64,000 nt of DNA. It comes from Diphasiastrum complanatum (Eukaryota; Streptophyta; Lycopodiopsida; Lycopodiales; Lycopodiaceae). Shown here in pieces: positions 42,958 to 54,648 of the stretch. Under the pieces are notes generated by a model. The model was not told the origin of the DNA and made no database searches. It saw only the letters and a program-made list of their open reading frames with translations. The DNA lies in the NCBI GenBank assembly GCA_029204225.1, contig CM055107.1, positions 15,682,900 through 15,746,899 on the forward strand. Reading direction: 5' to 3'. Made by a program: the position numbers and the translations under genes. Each line of letters starts with the position of its first letter. Position 1 is the first letter of the stretch.

Positions 42958-44565
42958 CTATTCCACAATGATAGAAACTCGCCCCTCCCTCTCCTCTTCT
43001 CTCTCATCAAAAGCATAAAAATGACCGATCCCAAATCCAACAATTAGCAAACACAAAGAAAGCATGACAAATGGAGGAAAAGTCTCATGCAGATATTGTT
43101 GTAGAAAGGTTTGAATCTGGTCCTTGGTGGTGATTGGCTTTTGAAATAATGGCCTGGTCTTGGAAGTCGATGGACCCACTTCCATGGCCATAGTATCTGG
43201 GACTTCTTCAACATCCCCCCCTTGATCCGTTCTTGTATCTTGTTACCCTGGTGAGAATTGCGGCATAAGTGAAACTGGAATATGGGGATTCGACTCTAAG
43301 ACTTGAGCGGCTGCTTTTTTATAATCTTTGATTGTGGACTTTGCCTTGGTCAACTCAGTCGACGTTGTGCATTTGAACTTATTGAAGCGCTCTTGGAATT
43401 CTATCAGTGAAGTTTGATAAGTCTCAACCTTTTTAAACAAGTAACTGATCTTCTCTGATGAGACAAGACATTCTAGAACTTGCATCTGAAGATATGTGTC
43501 TCGTTCAAGGGTGGTCGCATCCAATTCAACTTGAAGGCACTCTTGATCAAGCGCGGCCATGTCCAATTGTCCCTATAGCAGTAAAACTTGTTGTTTAGCA
43601 TCTTGGACGACTTTGTCCACTTGATCTTGCACTGTTCTGAGTGTGTTTTGAAGCATAGCCACGTAGCCTTCCAATTGTTCGATAGCTTGTTGGGCTTTTT
43701 TCATTTATGCTTTGGACTTTGCTTCATGTTGTTTGGCGATCTTCACTTCTCGATTCAGCTAAATCACCTTATGGATGATCAAACTGTTTTCAGATCCCAA
43801 TTCAAATATTCTTTTTCCATGTCCTTTTTCTCATTGACATGGTTTGGATCACGCGCGCAAGGTTAGAAACTAAACCAAGAGTGTCACCAGAGTCCATGGT
43901 TGTAGCAGCAACAACAGGAATAGCAACTTCAGGTGTTGTTCAGGTCTAGCATTGAGGTTGTGTCTGTGGCTCTTCTTCCTTGAAGAGGTCTTCTTCTTCA
44001 AATCCATCGGGCATCGTGGCATTGAACTGCTTCGGAGATTTAACTGCATGAACAATCCTGATGATGTCTTGTGCTTGATTAGCTTCATTGTCTTGTTGAT
44101 CTGTCTGAAAAATGGAATAAAAAACATTCATAGTATCGTGTACTTGTTCGAATCCTCTTCCGCGAGATTGGAGTTCAAAGGGTGTTGGGCTTTGAGGCAT
44201 GACAAAAATTTCATCTACCCCTAAGGGAGCGGAATCATCAAACATATCCATGAGATTTGTGTAAATAGCGCAAGAGTGTATCGGAAGGTTGTATGAAAGT
44301 TTGGTCACTGGAAAATTTTGCAAGAGCTTCGCTAGCACAAGTGAGAAATGACATCGAATTCAATCCTTCTATAGGTGAATTTGGAGGGTCCATTAGACAA
44401 AGTGCTAGTTTGGCTCATCAGTTCTAGACAAAAATTTGTAGGCAGCCTCAATACTGTGAAAATAGCTTTCAGAATTCTCAACGAAGGTTCTGAAGGTCTG
44501 GTGAATGTTAATCGTTCGTCTAAAAACATCCTTCGCCTAGGTATTGTAATTAATAATTTCAAGAT
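42958..44565 (-). pseudogene. Coiled-coil protein with C-terminal membrane segment (env-like third ORF?)
   Basis: Minus-strand reading from ~44562: RLTFTRPSEPSLRILKAIF and YRRIEFDVISHL, then a frame change near 44340, KLLQNFPVTKLSYNLPIH, an acidic middle (GFEEEDLFKEEEPQTQ), a broken stretch 43570-43945, a coiled coil (LDQECLQVELDATTLERD, FKKVETYQTSLIEFQERF; 43243-43566) and, after a stop, a tail with QTFLQQYLHETFPPF and one hydrophobic segment (VMLSLCLLIVGFGIGHFY). Some plant gypsy elements carry an env-like third ORF of this shape; no direct similarity is claimed. Confidence 0.35.
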
Positions 44566-45102
44566 TTGAACCTATATACAACCTAATTTTGACATTCTGA
44601 ATCCATCTGAAGGTTCCTAAGTACTGTAACATGCTCGACAAAGGTTCCCAAAATGAAAAGCTTTTGAACATTTGTCTAACTTCAAAACAGGCATTTGTAC
44701 TACAAAATAACCTACGCCCAACTTAGTGTGAGTAAATTAGGTGGATTTATGATCTGGCAACTCGACGAAGGTTTCTAAGATAGATTGTTCAAGATTTGAC
44801 TCAAAAACTAATTTTATAAGTCATTTTTCATCAAAAATCAACTTCTGAAAATACTTTCCTTCAACGTCTTCTAATCCGATGACTTTTTTGACTTTTGCTC
44901 ATCATTGTTTTTTCTACTATCTTTTCCAAAAAGAATCAACAAGTAATGTAAAACAAAAAAATTGTAAAACAACTAAAGTAAAAATAACAAGGTGTCGGAT
45001 CATGCTGGTTGAACTGGCTACCAAAATTTGGGTAGTCGGCCACCATTCATTGGAGTATCAAATTGTTTTCCATCCAAGTGCTATAAAATAACTACTCCAT
45101 AG
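44566..45102. other. Anonymous sequence, no gene seen
   Basis: Contains recurring 'gaaggttc' words (44483, 44491, 44611 and others); nothing else recognised. Confidence 0.4.
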
Positions 45103-45936
45103 TGTTAGAAATCGATGGTATTTGCAGTGGAAGACTGAGCGAACATGGTGCATGGATCGGAAGCACAATAGGTAGCAGCAAAATAATTCAAACGAAGTAT
45201 TCAACAAATGCAGCAAATGCAACAAATGCACAAATGAACAATGCAATAGTGAGACTGAAATTGCACTCTAATTAATATCAACAATGAGTACAATTGCATG
45301 AAGTGATAACTTCAGCTGGTTGAGCATGATAACGCTGGCTACAGAATGAGAAATTTGATCATTGTGTGTGATAACACATGCAACAGATCTATCTGAATAG
45401 ATACAATTATCATAAATTTTTGGATATCAGAAGATCAGAAAAAGTTTTCTGATGAAGATACTTATCTTGATATACTAATCAAAATATCTATAACTACTTC
45501 TTCTACAATTATTACAACTGTCTCATAACTATAATTGTATGTACAATGTAGGCAAACTGTCAACGCAAATTCTTTGGTTCGGATCTCAGACTGACAGTAT
45601 CGAATTTACAAAGTATCAAAAAATATACATAGGGTTGGAATTTTACATTGGGTCGAAAATATAGCTAGGGTCAAGATTTTCCAAAGTCAAAAAAATCAGA
45701 CCCGATTCAATCTAATTCAGGGTCGAAGACGTCCGGATAATTTTTGCCTCGATCTGATCCAATCCGATCCAAGGTCGAAAAACCTCTGCTTGTTAGGCTT
45801 GACAATGGGTCGGAAAAAACTGATACCGGATTTTTTGATCTTCTAAAAAACTTGGGCCTTTCGTTTTTTGGGTTTTGTAAAGTTTTCAAGATGCTCATTG
45901 ATAAATGGATTTGAGGCTGAGCATTGAATTCCAATA
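45103..45936 (-). mobile_element. 3' LTR of copia G (834 bp)
   Basis: The left end is TGTTAGAA and the right end TTCCAATA, near-inverse termini (TGTTRGAA; the outer CA has decayed to TA). To its right lies a polypurine tract (minus strand ACGGGGAG, 45937-45946) and then a copia pol C-terminus, so the orientation is minus. Confidence 0.6.
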
Positions 45937-46045
45937 CTCCCCGTTAATGTGGATCCTAAAAAACTTTGATCTTCAGATTTAACATATCGTTGAATCTAAA
46001 CTGGTGCTCTTTTGCCAGAGCCGTTGTGAAGTAATCTGTTGCCAT
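45937..46045 (-). pseudogene. Copia G: pol C-terminus and polypurine tract
   Basis: Minus-strand TDYFTTALAKEHQFRFNDMLNLKIK is the copia pol end (usual form A-D-x-F-T-K-A-L), followed by a stop and AACGGGGAG. The rest of G is missing: upstream at 46046 the sequence switches to the LTR of copia B within the same open frame. Confidence 0.75.
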
Positions 46046-47039
46046 CATGATAGAAATCACGTTTGATCTTATAGTAACTAACTTTGAAATCATCAGTACT
46101 ACAGTGATTACGTAGCCAAACATTAAGCATTGAATTATCAGACAGATAATTTGTCGCGAATCACAAGACAAATAATTAGTCGCAAAACACTAGACAAATA
46201 ATTAGTCGCGAAGAACTACAGAAACGCTTACATTCTGAGATGAAGTTGACCGCAATAAAAGATAGTATTGATTCAGTATGAAAATGTAACAAAAGTAAAT
46301 GAGTACAATAAGTTGCGGATTGAAGCCGCGTACTCTATGTTATCTTTGAGCGACTAAAATGAAAGGCTGAATTAAGCGCAATGCTGATAAGAAGTAAGCG
46401 CAATAGCAATCTCTAAAACAAGTCTAAGAAGTGAGCTAGAATGCTCAGGAGTGCTCAAGCTCGCAGGCTTGAGAGAGAGAGAGAGAGAGAGAGAGCTAAC
46501 TATTCAAATGCTTCTTTATTGAAACTGTATGAATATGAACAGCTACATATACTAAGCAATTAGGTCGTCAAATGCGATCGCCAGTTGGCTGGTGTCTGTT
46601 GGCATCCATCCAGTTCCTTCTCAATGATTGTGGCCGTCTGCATAAATGAACCAAAATTGTCACTCTGTAGAAATGAACTAAAACTGTCACAGGTGAAGGT
46701 GTCGCAAAAAAACGACAGTGTCGGCATTTTGCAAAAAACTCGACAGTGTTTTTAAATCTGATTTAGGGTTGCCCCACACTTTGCCAAAGTCGTTTCCTTA
46801 ACATTTGAGGCACTTTGAAAAAGGTGAAAAATGCGACTCTGAATATTTACTCGCAATTCCCGACAGGTGAAAAAAAAGACGACATTGTTGTCAAACTCCG
46901 TGTATTTCTGCAGACTGTGTAAAAGCACTTGTAATTCTGCAAACTGTATAAACACACCGAAAAATCCACAGAATTGGATAAAGAATGGATGAAGATTAAA
47001 ACCAATTAGTTGATTAGTAAGAAGGAGAATAATCCAACA
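46046..47039 (-). mobile_element. 3' LTR of copia B (left end lost)
   Basis: It matches the A 5' LTR (36846-37370) and the A 3' LTR (33419-33763), so this copy bridges both halves and defines the family LTR. The outer end on the minus strand is TGTTGGATT at 47039, next to the PPT. About 170 bp at the left, corresponding to 36673-36845, are missing. A 41-bp-period duplication of 'gacaaataattagtcgc' is visible at 46140-46210. Confidence 0.85.
46471..46495. repeat. (GA)n tract in the B LTR, 25 bp
   Basis: Homologous to the 125-bp tract at 37225-37349. Confidence 0.95.
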
Positions 47040-48600
47040 CACCCCCTTAATCTGAATCCTTGAATGCCTTGACCTTCAAACTTAGTTCTACATAGAATCT
47101 GTGTGCTTCCAAATTTAATGCTTTGGTAAATCTATCTTTTGTCATATCTTGTGTTCTACAGTACTGCAATATGACCTCTTCGTTGAGAACTTTGCTTCTG
47201 ACGAAATGATATTCAGTTCAATGTGCTTACTCCTAGAATGAAATCTAGGGTTGGCTGATAAAGCAATGGCACTTTGATTATCACAAAACAATGTCGTCGG
47301 AGCATATTGATTCACACAGATATCTGAGAGTAAGTTCCTCAACTAGATTGCTTCCTTTGTAGCTTGAGAGACTGCGATATACTCTGATTCAGTGGAAGAT
47401 AGAGCTATTGAAGATTGCTTGCGACTGTTCCAGGAAATTGGACCATTGTTGAGGAAGAATGTAAATCCGGAAGTGGATTTATGAGTGTCTACATCTCCTG
47501 TCCAACTTGCATCTATGTAACCATTGAGTAAATTGAGTTTGTCGTTGCCGACTACTCCATGACAAATGCAAAAGTCCATAGTAGCTCAAAGATATCTCAT
47601 GACTCTAATAAGAGCCATCCAATGTGTTACACCAAGATTAGTCATAAACTGATTGAGAGAGCTGATTGCAAAAGCTATGTCTGGCCTGGTACAGATCATG
47701 GCATACATAAGAGATCCTATAATAGAATGGCAAGGATACTCACACATCTGCTGCTTCTCGTGAATTGTTTGGAGACACTGGTCCTTTGAACAATTTGAGA
47801 CCTAGTTCCATTGGTGAGAGAGCTAATTTGCAATTAATCAGATTATATCTGACTAACATGTTGTAGATGTACCTCTGTTGTGTAAAAAACCCAACTTTTG
47901 TTTTTTGTCTCTATGGATTTGTATACCAAGGCAGAAATCATGTCAAATTTGGAAGATATCATTATCTTGGCCTCTTTTATCAGATCGGTATTGTTGTTGA
48001 AAAGCAATGTATCATCCGCGTATAAAGTGATAATGATGAAAGATTGTTGCACTACTTTGAAGTAAAATTTGAATTTGAAGAGCTAGGTGTGTAGTCGTGA
48101 TCAATAAGGAAAGTATTGATCTTTTGAAACCATGCTCGAGCAAATTGCTTCAAGTCATAAAGCGTCTTATGGAGTTTACACACATGATTGTGTTTACCCT
48201 TGATAATATAACCTTCGGGTTGCACCATGTAAATGTCTTCTTCGATAACTCCATTGAGATATGTTGTCTGTACATCCATTTGATGTATTTCCAAATCTGC
48301 TGTAGAGGCAAATGGTAGCAAAAGTCGAATAGAAAATGCTTGACTACTGGACTGAAGGTCTCAATGTAATCGACATTGTATACCTGAGAAAATCCTCTGG
48401 TGACAAGTCATGCTTTTCTCCTGTTGATGATTCCATCTGCATTGAATTTGACTTTGAAAATCCATTTGCAATCAACTACGTTTCTACTGGCAGGTAATGC
48501 GACAATTGTCCATGTTTGGTTCTTGATAAGAGATGAATACTTTTTATCCAGAGCTTCTTTTCAGATATCTGAATCAGGCTGACTGAGTGCCTCTTGGATA
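47040..48600 (-). pseudogene. Copia B: reverse transcriptase and RNase H
   Basis: Read downward from 48600: SRNVVDCKWIFKVKFNADG, VTRGFSQVYNVDY, TFSPVV, a frame change, then ADLEIHQMDVQTTYLNGVIEEDIYMVQPEGY, KLHKTLYDLKQFARAWF (48052-48321), then IITLYADDTLLF with the YADD catalytic block (~48010-48025). RNase H: LLNGYIDASWTGDVDTHKSTSGFTF, ALSSTESEYIAVSQATKEAI (47343-47579), CDNQSAIALSANPRFHSRSKHIEL (47220-47290). At least four frame changes or stops. The polypurine tract (minus AAGGGGGTG) precedes the LTR. Confidence 0.9.
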
Positions 48601-49165
48601 GATGTCGGTTCCCGAACAGGGTAGGCTGCATACACGTCGATATACCTCTCAGGTGGTCTGCTAGTCCTTGATGATCTTCTGGGTAATACAGGAAGTTGAT
48701 TATTTCCAACATACTATAGTTGCTGATCTGCAACATCATCATCTTCTGATTTGCCGTTGATTTGTTGTTTGTCAAAAGTAGAAGAGCTTGGACCCTCAAT
48801 GAGAATAGTCGACTGAGGAACTAGAAAGTTCAATGTGTCAAGAGAATCTGACAGGTCGGCTACATGGGGACTGCCTTTTTCTTTGAAGTCTTAAAACTGA
48901 TCTTCGATGAAGATGACATCTTGGCTAGTTTAATGAAATAAACAACTATTCTTCTGGAGAATTCGTCAATAAAGGTAATGAAATATTTTGCATCTAGCAA
49001 TGAAGGAGTTTGCATAGGTCCATATATATTTGTATGAACAACATCTAACAGATCTTTTGCTGCATGCCTATGGTTTGATCTAAAAGGAATCCTAGCCTGC
49101 TTTCCACAGATGCAGCTATGACAGACAGGGAGATCGACCTTACCAGAAGGAGTCGATATCAAGAA
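48601..49165 (-). pseudogene. Copia B: integrase start fused to the post-integrase linker (core deleted)
   Basis: From 49162: GKVDLPVCHSCICGKQARIPFRSNHRHAAKDLLDVVHTNIYGPM, DAKYFITFIDEFSRRIVVYFIK, and then directly the linker seen in A (DVIFIEDQF in the next frame, then SPHVADLSDS). The region with the second catalytic Asp and the Glu, ~500 bp in A, is gone; the junction is near 48930. The first catalytic Asp is Asn. Confidence 0.88.
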
Positions 49166-50262
49166 TTATGGATTGTCTAGACATGTTCAAAACAGATGCA
49201 TAATTCAAGTGTCCTAAGCGATGATGCCATAGTAATGCTTTATTGACTAGAACAGAGGTTTTCAAGGCTTGACTAGACTCAGAATAACAATGTGCCAATC
49301 TATATAAGTAACTTTGCCTCTTCCCGAGTGCAAGGATCTTATTACTCCTATCAATAATTTTGCATTGATCAGATTGAAATTCTAGCTTATGACATAAATC
49401 TGTATTTCTACTTACTGATAACATATTTGTAGAGATTTTAGGAACATATAAGACCTTTGATAGTAATTTGAATTGATCATGCTGGAATCACAATCTTACA
49501 GTACCTTCACCTTCAATAGTGTGAGTACTATTGTCACCAAGATGAACAAATTTCTTTGTGTTGTAAGGCATGTAGAAGTTGAAGATCTCACGTTGATTGG
49601 TCATATGTTGAGTTGCTCTAGAATCAAGAAACCATGAATCATCCAAAAATGCGCTTTGATCTTTGACCATGAATGCGCCTTTGTCCACTTTGACCTGAGG
49701 AGATAATGAAACTGTGTTTGCTTGTTGATCAGGTTGTTTGGCTGCATTCTTCGCTTGGAGAATTTGGCAATTCTTGATCTCATGGTTATTGCGCTTGCAA
49801 TACTTACAAAACATCTTCTTCTTCGATTGTGGAGTTGATGATTGTTCTTGACTTTGAGTCTGTTTTTGATTTGTTGCAGCCTTCTTGGAGCTTTTATGCT
49901 TGTCACTTAGAGCCTTTGTTGACATATAGAGCCTGAGAGGAGAAAGTAGACAAAGGGTCTTGACTTCTTCTATTGTCTTCTTGCAGCAACAAGAGTTAAA
50001 TCTGAGTGTGTCGATATGATCATCACCTAGTCCTCATATGTAGAGAGCAAGCTTGAAAGCAATGTCATAATTTCGTCTTGATCGTCTGTGATTGATCCGA
50101 CAGCGGCCATCTGTTGCAAGAGATTCTTAAACTGGTTAATGTGACTCTGAAGAGAATCACCACTAGACATCTTGAATGTGAAGAATTTTCTTCGTAGATG
50201 TAACTTAGTAGCTACGTCCCTCACGTCATATAGTGAGTTCAGGATGTCCCAAACGTCTTTTG
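49140..50262 (-). pseudogene. Copia B: gag, zinc knuckle, protease and pre-integrase
   Basis: gag: VRDVATKLHLRRKFF and HINQFKNLLQQM (50224 downward), a basic linker, zinc knuckle CKYCKRNNHEIKNC (intact C-x2-C-x4-H-x4-C), then the protease block SWFLDSRATQHMTNQREIF (active-site Gly replaced by Arg) and VHLGDNSTHTIEGEG (49488-49925), then SDQCKIIDRSNKIL and LLWHHRLGHLNYASV (49140-49424). The gag N-terminus is lost at 50262, where another copia fragment begins. Confidence 0.9.
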
Positions 50263-50945
50263 AAGTGTGATCTCCTCCTTTGCCAAGCTCACATTCTCAA
50301 AAGCAACACTAGCTTCCAACTTAAACAATCTTCAATGTTTAGATCCCTTTGCAATGCAAACATCATTCTTCAAAATGAAACAAACACCATGCTTAAAGTG
50401 GACATCAAAATCACTTTCCAAGAATTGACCAACACTTAGCACATTCTTGGTGATTGATGGTATATAAAGGATATTTTTTAAATCCATACTTATTGAGGAT
50501 TCTAGATACAAAGAGATGGTATCAACACCATCTATTCTACACTCTTCATCACTTGCAGTAAAAACAAACTTTTTAGCATCATTGAATGAGTGTAAGGCTG
50601 AGAAAAAGTCCTTTTCTCAAGACATGTGAGAGCTAGCCCCACTATCAATCCACCATGTATCTCTTGAATTGCCATTGCTTGTTGGTGAGGATGTAGATGC
50701 CATCAAGAATACATCTACTTCATCCTCCTCCTCCTCATGTGCAAGGTTTCCTTGTTTGTCCTCCTCCTCTTGTGCTCTTAGCCTCTTGTAGCATTTGGAT
50801 GCATAATGCCCCTTCTTTCCACAAAAGAAGCATTTTTGCTTTGACTTGTCCTTTGATCTTGATGCATCATCCTCTTCTTTGGCCTCCTTTGGATGTTTCT
50901 TCTCTCCATTGGTCTTCTTTTTGCCCTTGAATGACTAAGCTTGCT
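50263..50945 (-). pseudogene. Copia C: zinc knuckle and protease fragment
   Basis: Minus strand from ~50940: Lys-rich linker, zinc knuckle CFFCGKKGHYASKC (intact), an acidic stretch, then WWIDSGASSHMS (protease active site DSGAS intact) followed by a TGA, then FFSALHSFNDAKKFVFTASDEECRIDGVD, and LKNILYIPSITKNVLSVGQFLES. It belongs to a different copia family from B (DSGASSHM, GKKGHYA), and its LTR and PBS at 51932-52673 fit. The left end is joined to copia B gag at 50262. Confidence 0.85.
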
Positions 50946-51931
50946 AAGGCTTACCCAACTAGCAAGGTGATTAAACAGAGTCCTATCTAACACCCAAAGG
51001 GAGATAAAATGATGATTGCAGCTAATTAAGAAATAAGCAATAAGAGCATGCCACAATAAAATCCTATGAAAGGAGGCAAGAGGAGGCCCGAGCACCTTTC
51101 CTCAAGCTATGTACCTTCCAAAGGGAACACAATGGAATGGAAAGATAATCTCAAGAGAGCAAATTAGCATAATCTTACAGTGTTATTTACAAGGGAAATG
51201 CCTCTCTTCTTATAGCAAGAAGGGCCTTCTATAAGTTTCCACTAACTTATGGGATTAGTCTTCTAAACTTGCCATTCTAAGGCTCTCTACTTCTAAGTTA
51301 GAAAGCTTGAGTATTTAAACTAAGAACTTAAGATAACTTAGAATCTTTTATTTCTAAGCTTAAGTTTCTTAAGCTTAAGTTTTAAGTTTAAGTTTCTAAC
51401 TTAGAAGTTTAGAATTTATTTAAGCTTCTACCCATGGGCTTACAAAACACATGGCATAGTAGAAGTTTATCAACATTTACTCATACATGGACTTACAATA
51501 CACATGCCACAGAGTTTTGTTTCTCTTTCTTTCTACTTTGTTGCAAACAAAATCCAAACTGGATGATATTCTTTTATTTCTCAGCTTAAGTTTCTTAAGC
51601 TTAAGTTTTAAGTTTAAGTTTCTAACTTAGAAGTTTAGAATTTATTTATGCTTTTACCCATGGGCTTACAAAAGACGTCATAGTAGAAGTTTATTAAAAT
51701 TTACTCATACATAGACTTACACATGCCACTTATTTCTCTTCTTTTCTACTTTGTTGCTAACAAAATCCAAACTGGATGATATTCACATGTGGCTAGTACT
51801 TTCAACACATTAAATGCTCATTAATGATCCAAAGAAACAACCAAAACTAGCAATCATTAGCCAATTTAAAGCTAGGAGACACTCAAGATCCAAAATCACT
51901 CTCAAACCTAGAATTTTCGTGCATGGATCTA
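50946..51931. repeat. Non-coding internal part of copia C with a 226-bp duplication
   Basis: The gag of C is not recognisable here. 51346-51571 is repeated at 51572-51784 with few changes. Both copies start TTTTATTTCT, include 'aagtttcttaagcttaag', 'cccatgggcttacaaaa' and end 'ccaaactggatgatattc'. Confidence 0.85.
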
Positions 51932-51943
51932 GCTCTAATACCA
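51932..51943 (-). other. Primer-binding site of copia C
   Basis: The minus strand reads TGGTATTAGAGC, one base from the tRNA-iMet complement, directly abutting the LTR end TGTTAAAATT. Confidence 0.88.
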
Positions 51944-52673
51944 TGTTAAAATTGCACATTTGAGGATCTTGCAATGATCTACCACAACCTACCTACATGT
52001 GAGATTGCAAATCTACAAAGATGGATGGATCAACTCGAATTTTGAAGAGCTATCTATCACACTTTAAATCTAGGAAGAGCTCAATCACACACAAAGCTGG
52101 AATCATCCAAAGACAAGCAAGTTTCTTACATCCACACATTGAAAAAACTAATTAAAATTCACTATGAGACACGAATCCAAGCACCTTGCTCTCATGTAGA
52201 GAGAGAAAAAAAATGCTAACTCTCGATTAGGGACAAAATAGACCAAAGAGAATTCAAGTCAAAAATTGCGTTATCTCTCAAAAAAGATGTACATAGAGAG
52301 TCGACTTCCATATAGCAGTGACTCAAGTTCTTGCATATCACACCCTCTAAATTGATTTGACCCCATGGATTCCACCTCTCATATTAATTGGACCTCAAGA
52401 TTTGCAACTCTCTCCATGATTGGACCACAAGATTTTTACCTCTTGATGTGATTGGCCAAGTGATTTGCACCTCTTGATATGATTGGACCAAATAATATAC
52501 ACCTCTTAATGTGATTGGTCTCATAATCTACACCTCTTAACTTGATTGGGCCAGACTTGGCATTGAGATGTAGAGTTGGAAGCCTTTTGACACATCAAAG
52601 TCAACATAATAATATGTACAAGCTGGTGGTGAATTCAACCCCATGATGACATCTAGCAAGGAGAATTTTAATG
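51944..52673 (-). mobile_element. 5' LTR of copia C (730 bp)
   Basis: The left end TGTTAAAATT abuts the PBS. The right end AATTTTAATG (52664-52673) is its inverse except for the last two bases (expected CA). Inside are five or six degenerate copies of a ~35-bp unit with GATTGGACC and CACCTCTT (52350-52550). Confidence 0.75.
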
Positions 52674-54458
52674 TGTTATAATGGCTCAAATGAATTAGTT
52701 ATTAACCAATGACAACTAGTTATTAGTTGTCAAGATAGATGAATCAAAAGTAATAAGGCTTGAAAATTTGAAAGGGGTAGTATTCCAGTCATGAATGGAG
52801 CATCTTTAGCAATGCAACAAACTTAGAGGTTCTCAATTTTAGTGTGCAATCAAAAAAGACATATGGTGGGTTAGTAGAATTATAAAGAAGAGATAAATTC
52901 CTATTTTTATAATATAAATAGAATTCTTTTAGCAATATTAACCTATTGTATGTAAATACAGTTCCTAGTTGTTTGTTTTGAACAAATTTTGTAAGAAAAC
53001 CATGATGCTCTCTTTTGGATTTTTAGCAAAGTAATTTATCTGAATCTACTTAAGGATCATATCACTTAATGTTCCCAAAAGAGATGATTTCAATGTGGAT
53101 TGCATCTGGCCAAAAACTTGAGACATTGAAATGTGTGCTCAATGTCTCTCATGGAGCAAACTCAAAACATCCATATTTATAATGTATAAAATCAGCAAAG
53201 ACTTGTCGAGGAGTACTCAAGTTTCAAGAGACACATGAGACAAAAATTGGACAACAGTGCTACCAATTCCTTTTTAAAATGCTCACATTTGCACACATTA
53301 TGGAGAAGTAAGGATCACAAAAAATATAGTATACCTTCATATTAAATCTGCTTGATATGCCAAAGTCATAACCAAAACATGCAATAGCTTAATTAGAAGA
53401 AGTTTTATCAACGGGGCCTTTTTTAGGAGACATGTTAGAATACAAAGAGATGAATTCAAAAGCTTTCATGCAAAACAAAAGCTCTTCCTTGCAAACCAAG
53501 CATAGGAGGAACCAAAGCTAGCCTTTGTTATTAAATCAGATTATTCTTAGAATTTGACTAAGATCCAATACTCAGTTTAAAAATTTGTTGCTTCTATGGC
53601 ATGAGATTTTCAAAAAACAAATAGATAACAAGGCTTTAAAAACTTGAAATTTGAAGAAGAGAAAAATCAATAACATGGTCAAACTGCTCAAAAAATAATA
53701 TCAATGTACTATTAAATGAGAAATCGAATACCAAGTTTGTGGATGTAGTTCGAGATGCTTGGGGCATAGATCACCCACACAACATGGTAAAACCTTCTCA
53801 ATGCATATCTCATAATTACAATTTTATTTCAAGCTTAATGAATTCACTTGGTCAATATGTTAATGCATGTAATGTTGTTACGTTGCTGCACATTTTACGA
53901 TATCATGCAAAAATCTTTGCAATAACTTATGGTACCATCAAGACTCACCTATGATGAAAAGGGTGAGCAAGTTGAAGGTACTAGCTTTGCTTTTCTCTCA
54001 TCTTTTGATAAATCTTCTTGTGTAGAAGATGCAATAAAAAAAGAGGAATGTATTTATATAATAAATTGGAATCTTAAATCTAGAATTCTTTTTTCGAGTA
54101 AGGATTATAATGTTCTTATTAAAGATCAAGAGGTTGATCTTATTGTGCTTCTTCAACACCAAGTGGAAATTGGCAATATGGAGTTAGAAAAAGGCATCGA
54201 GATGGAACCTAATGTTCAAGGCACCAAGGATATATAGTTTTGCAGGATATTGAAGACTTAAGTAAGGTCAAAGGGATAGCAAGGAAGTGTGTTTCTATCC
54301 TACCTTTATATCTTACTTCACGTTTGAGCAATGTCATGTTGGCACGGTGGAACTTTAAAAAATAGTATCATCCTCCAAGCATCTCAATGTTCTACAAATG
54401 TGCTCAAATCCAATACACAATTAAATCAACATATTATCAAAATTTTAAAAAGGCATGT
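52674..54458. other. Anonymous AT-rich sequence, short frames only
   Basis: The best frame is 53929-54237 (plus, ~102 codons: FAFLSSFDKSSCVEDAIKKEE, DYNVLIKDQEVDLIVLLQHQVE), preceded by a related frame at 53739-53954. No family recognised; it could be a decayed gene or element. Confidence 0.4.
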
Positions 54459-54648
54459 AAATGTGAGAAATTTGCAAAAATCTAGCTTGGTATTTTTTAT
54501 GATAGAAGTTTGTAAGTGAATCTCACATGTGTGGAGGATGTTCCCACGTGTGGAGAATTCTAAAGTAAATAAAAAATGTTTGATATAGGGGTCATAGAAT
54601 CTCATAGTCAACCATCTAGGTGTAGGATGTTGATAGGGTCAAATTTGG
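54459..54648 (-). mobile_element. Inverted copy of the end of the copia H LTR
   Basis: This is the reverse complement of 30284-30474 with few changes, including 'aaaaatctagcttggtattttttatgat', the CACATGTGTGGAGG and CACGTGTGG boxes, and 'ctaggtgtaggatgttgat'. Its right end cuts gypsy D inside RNase H. Confidence 0.85.
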
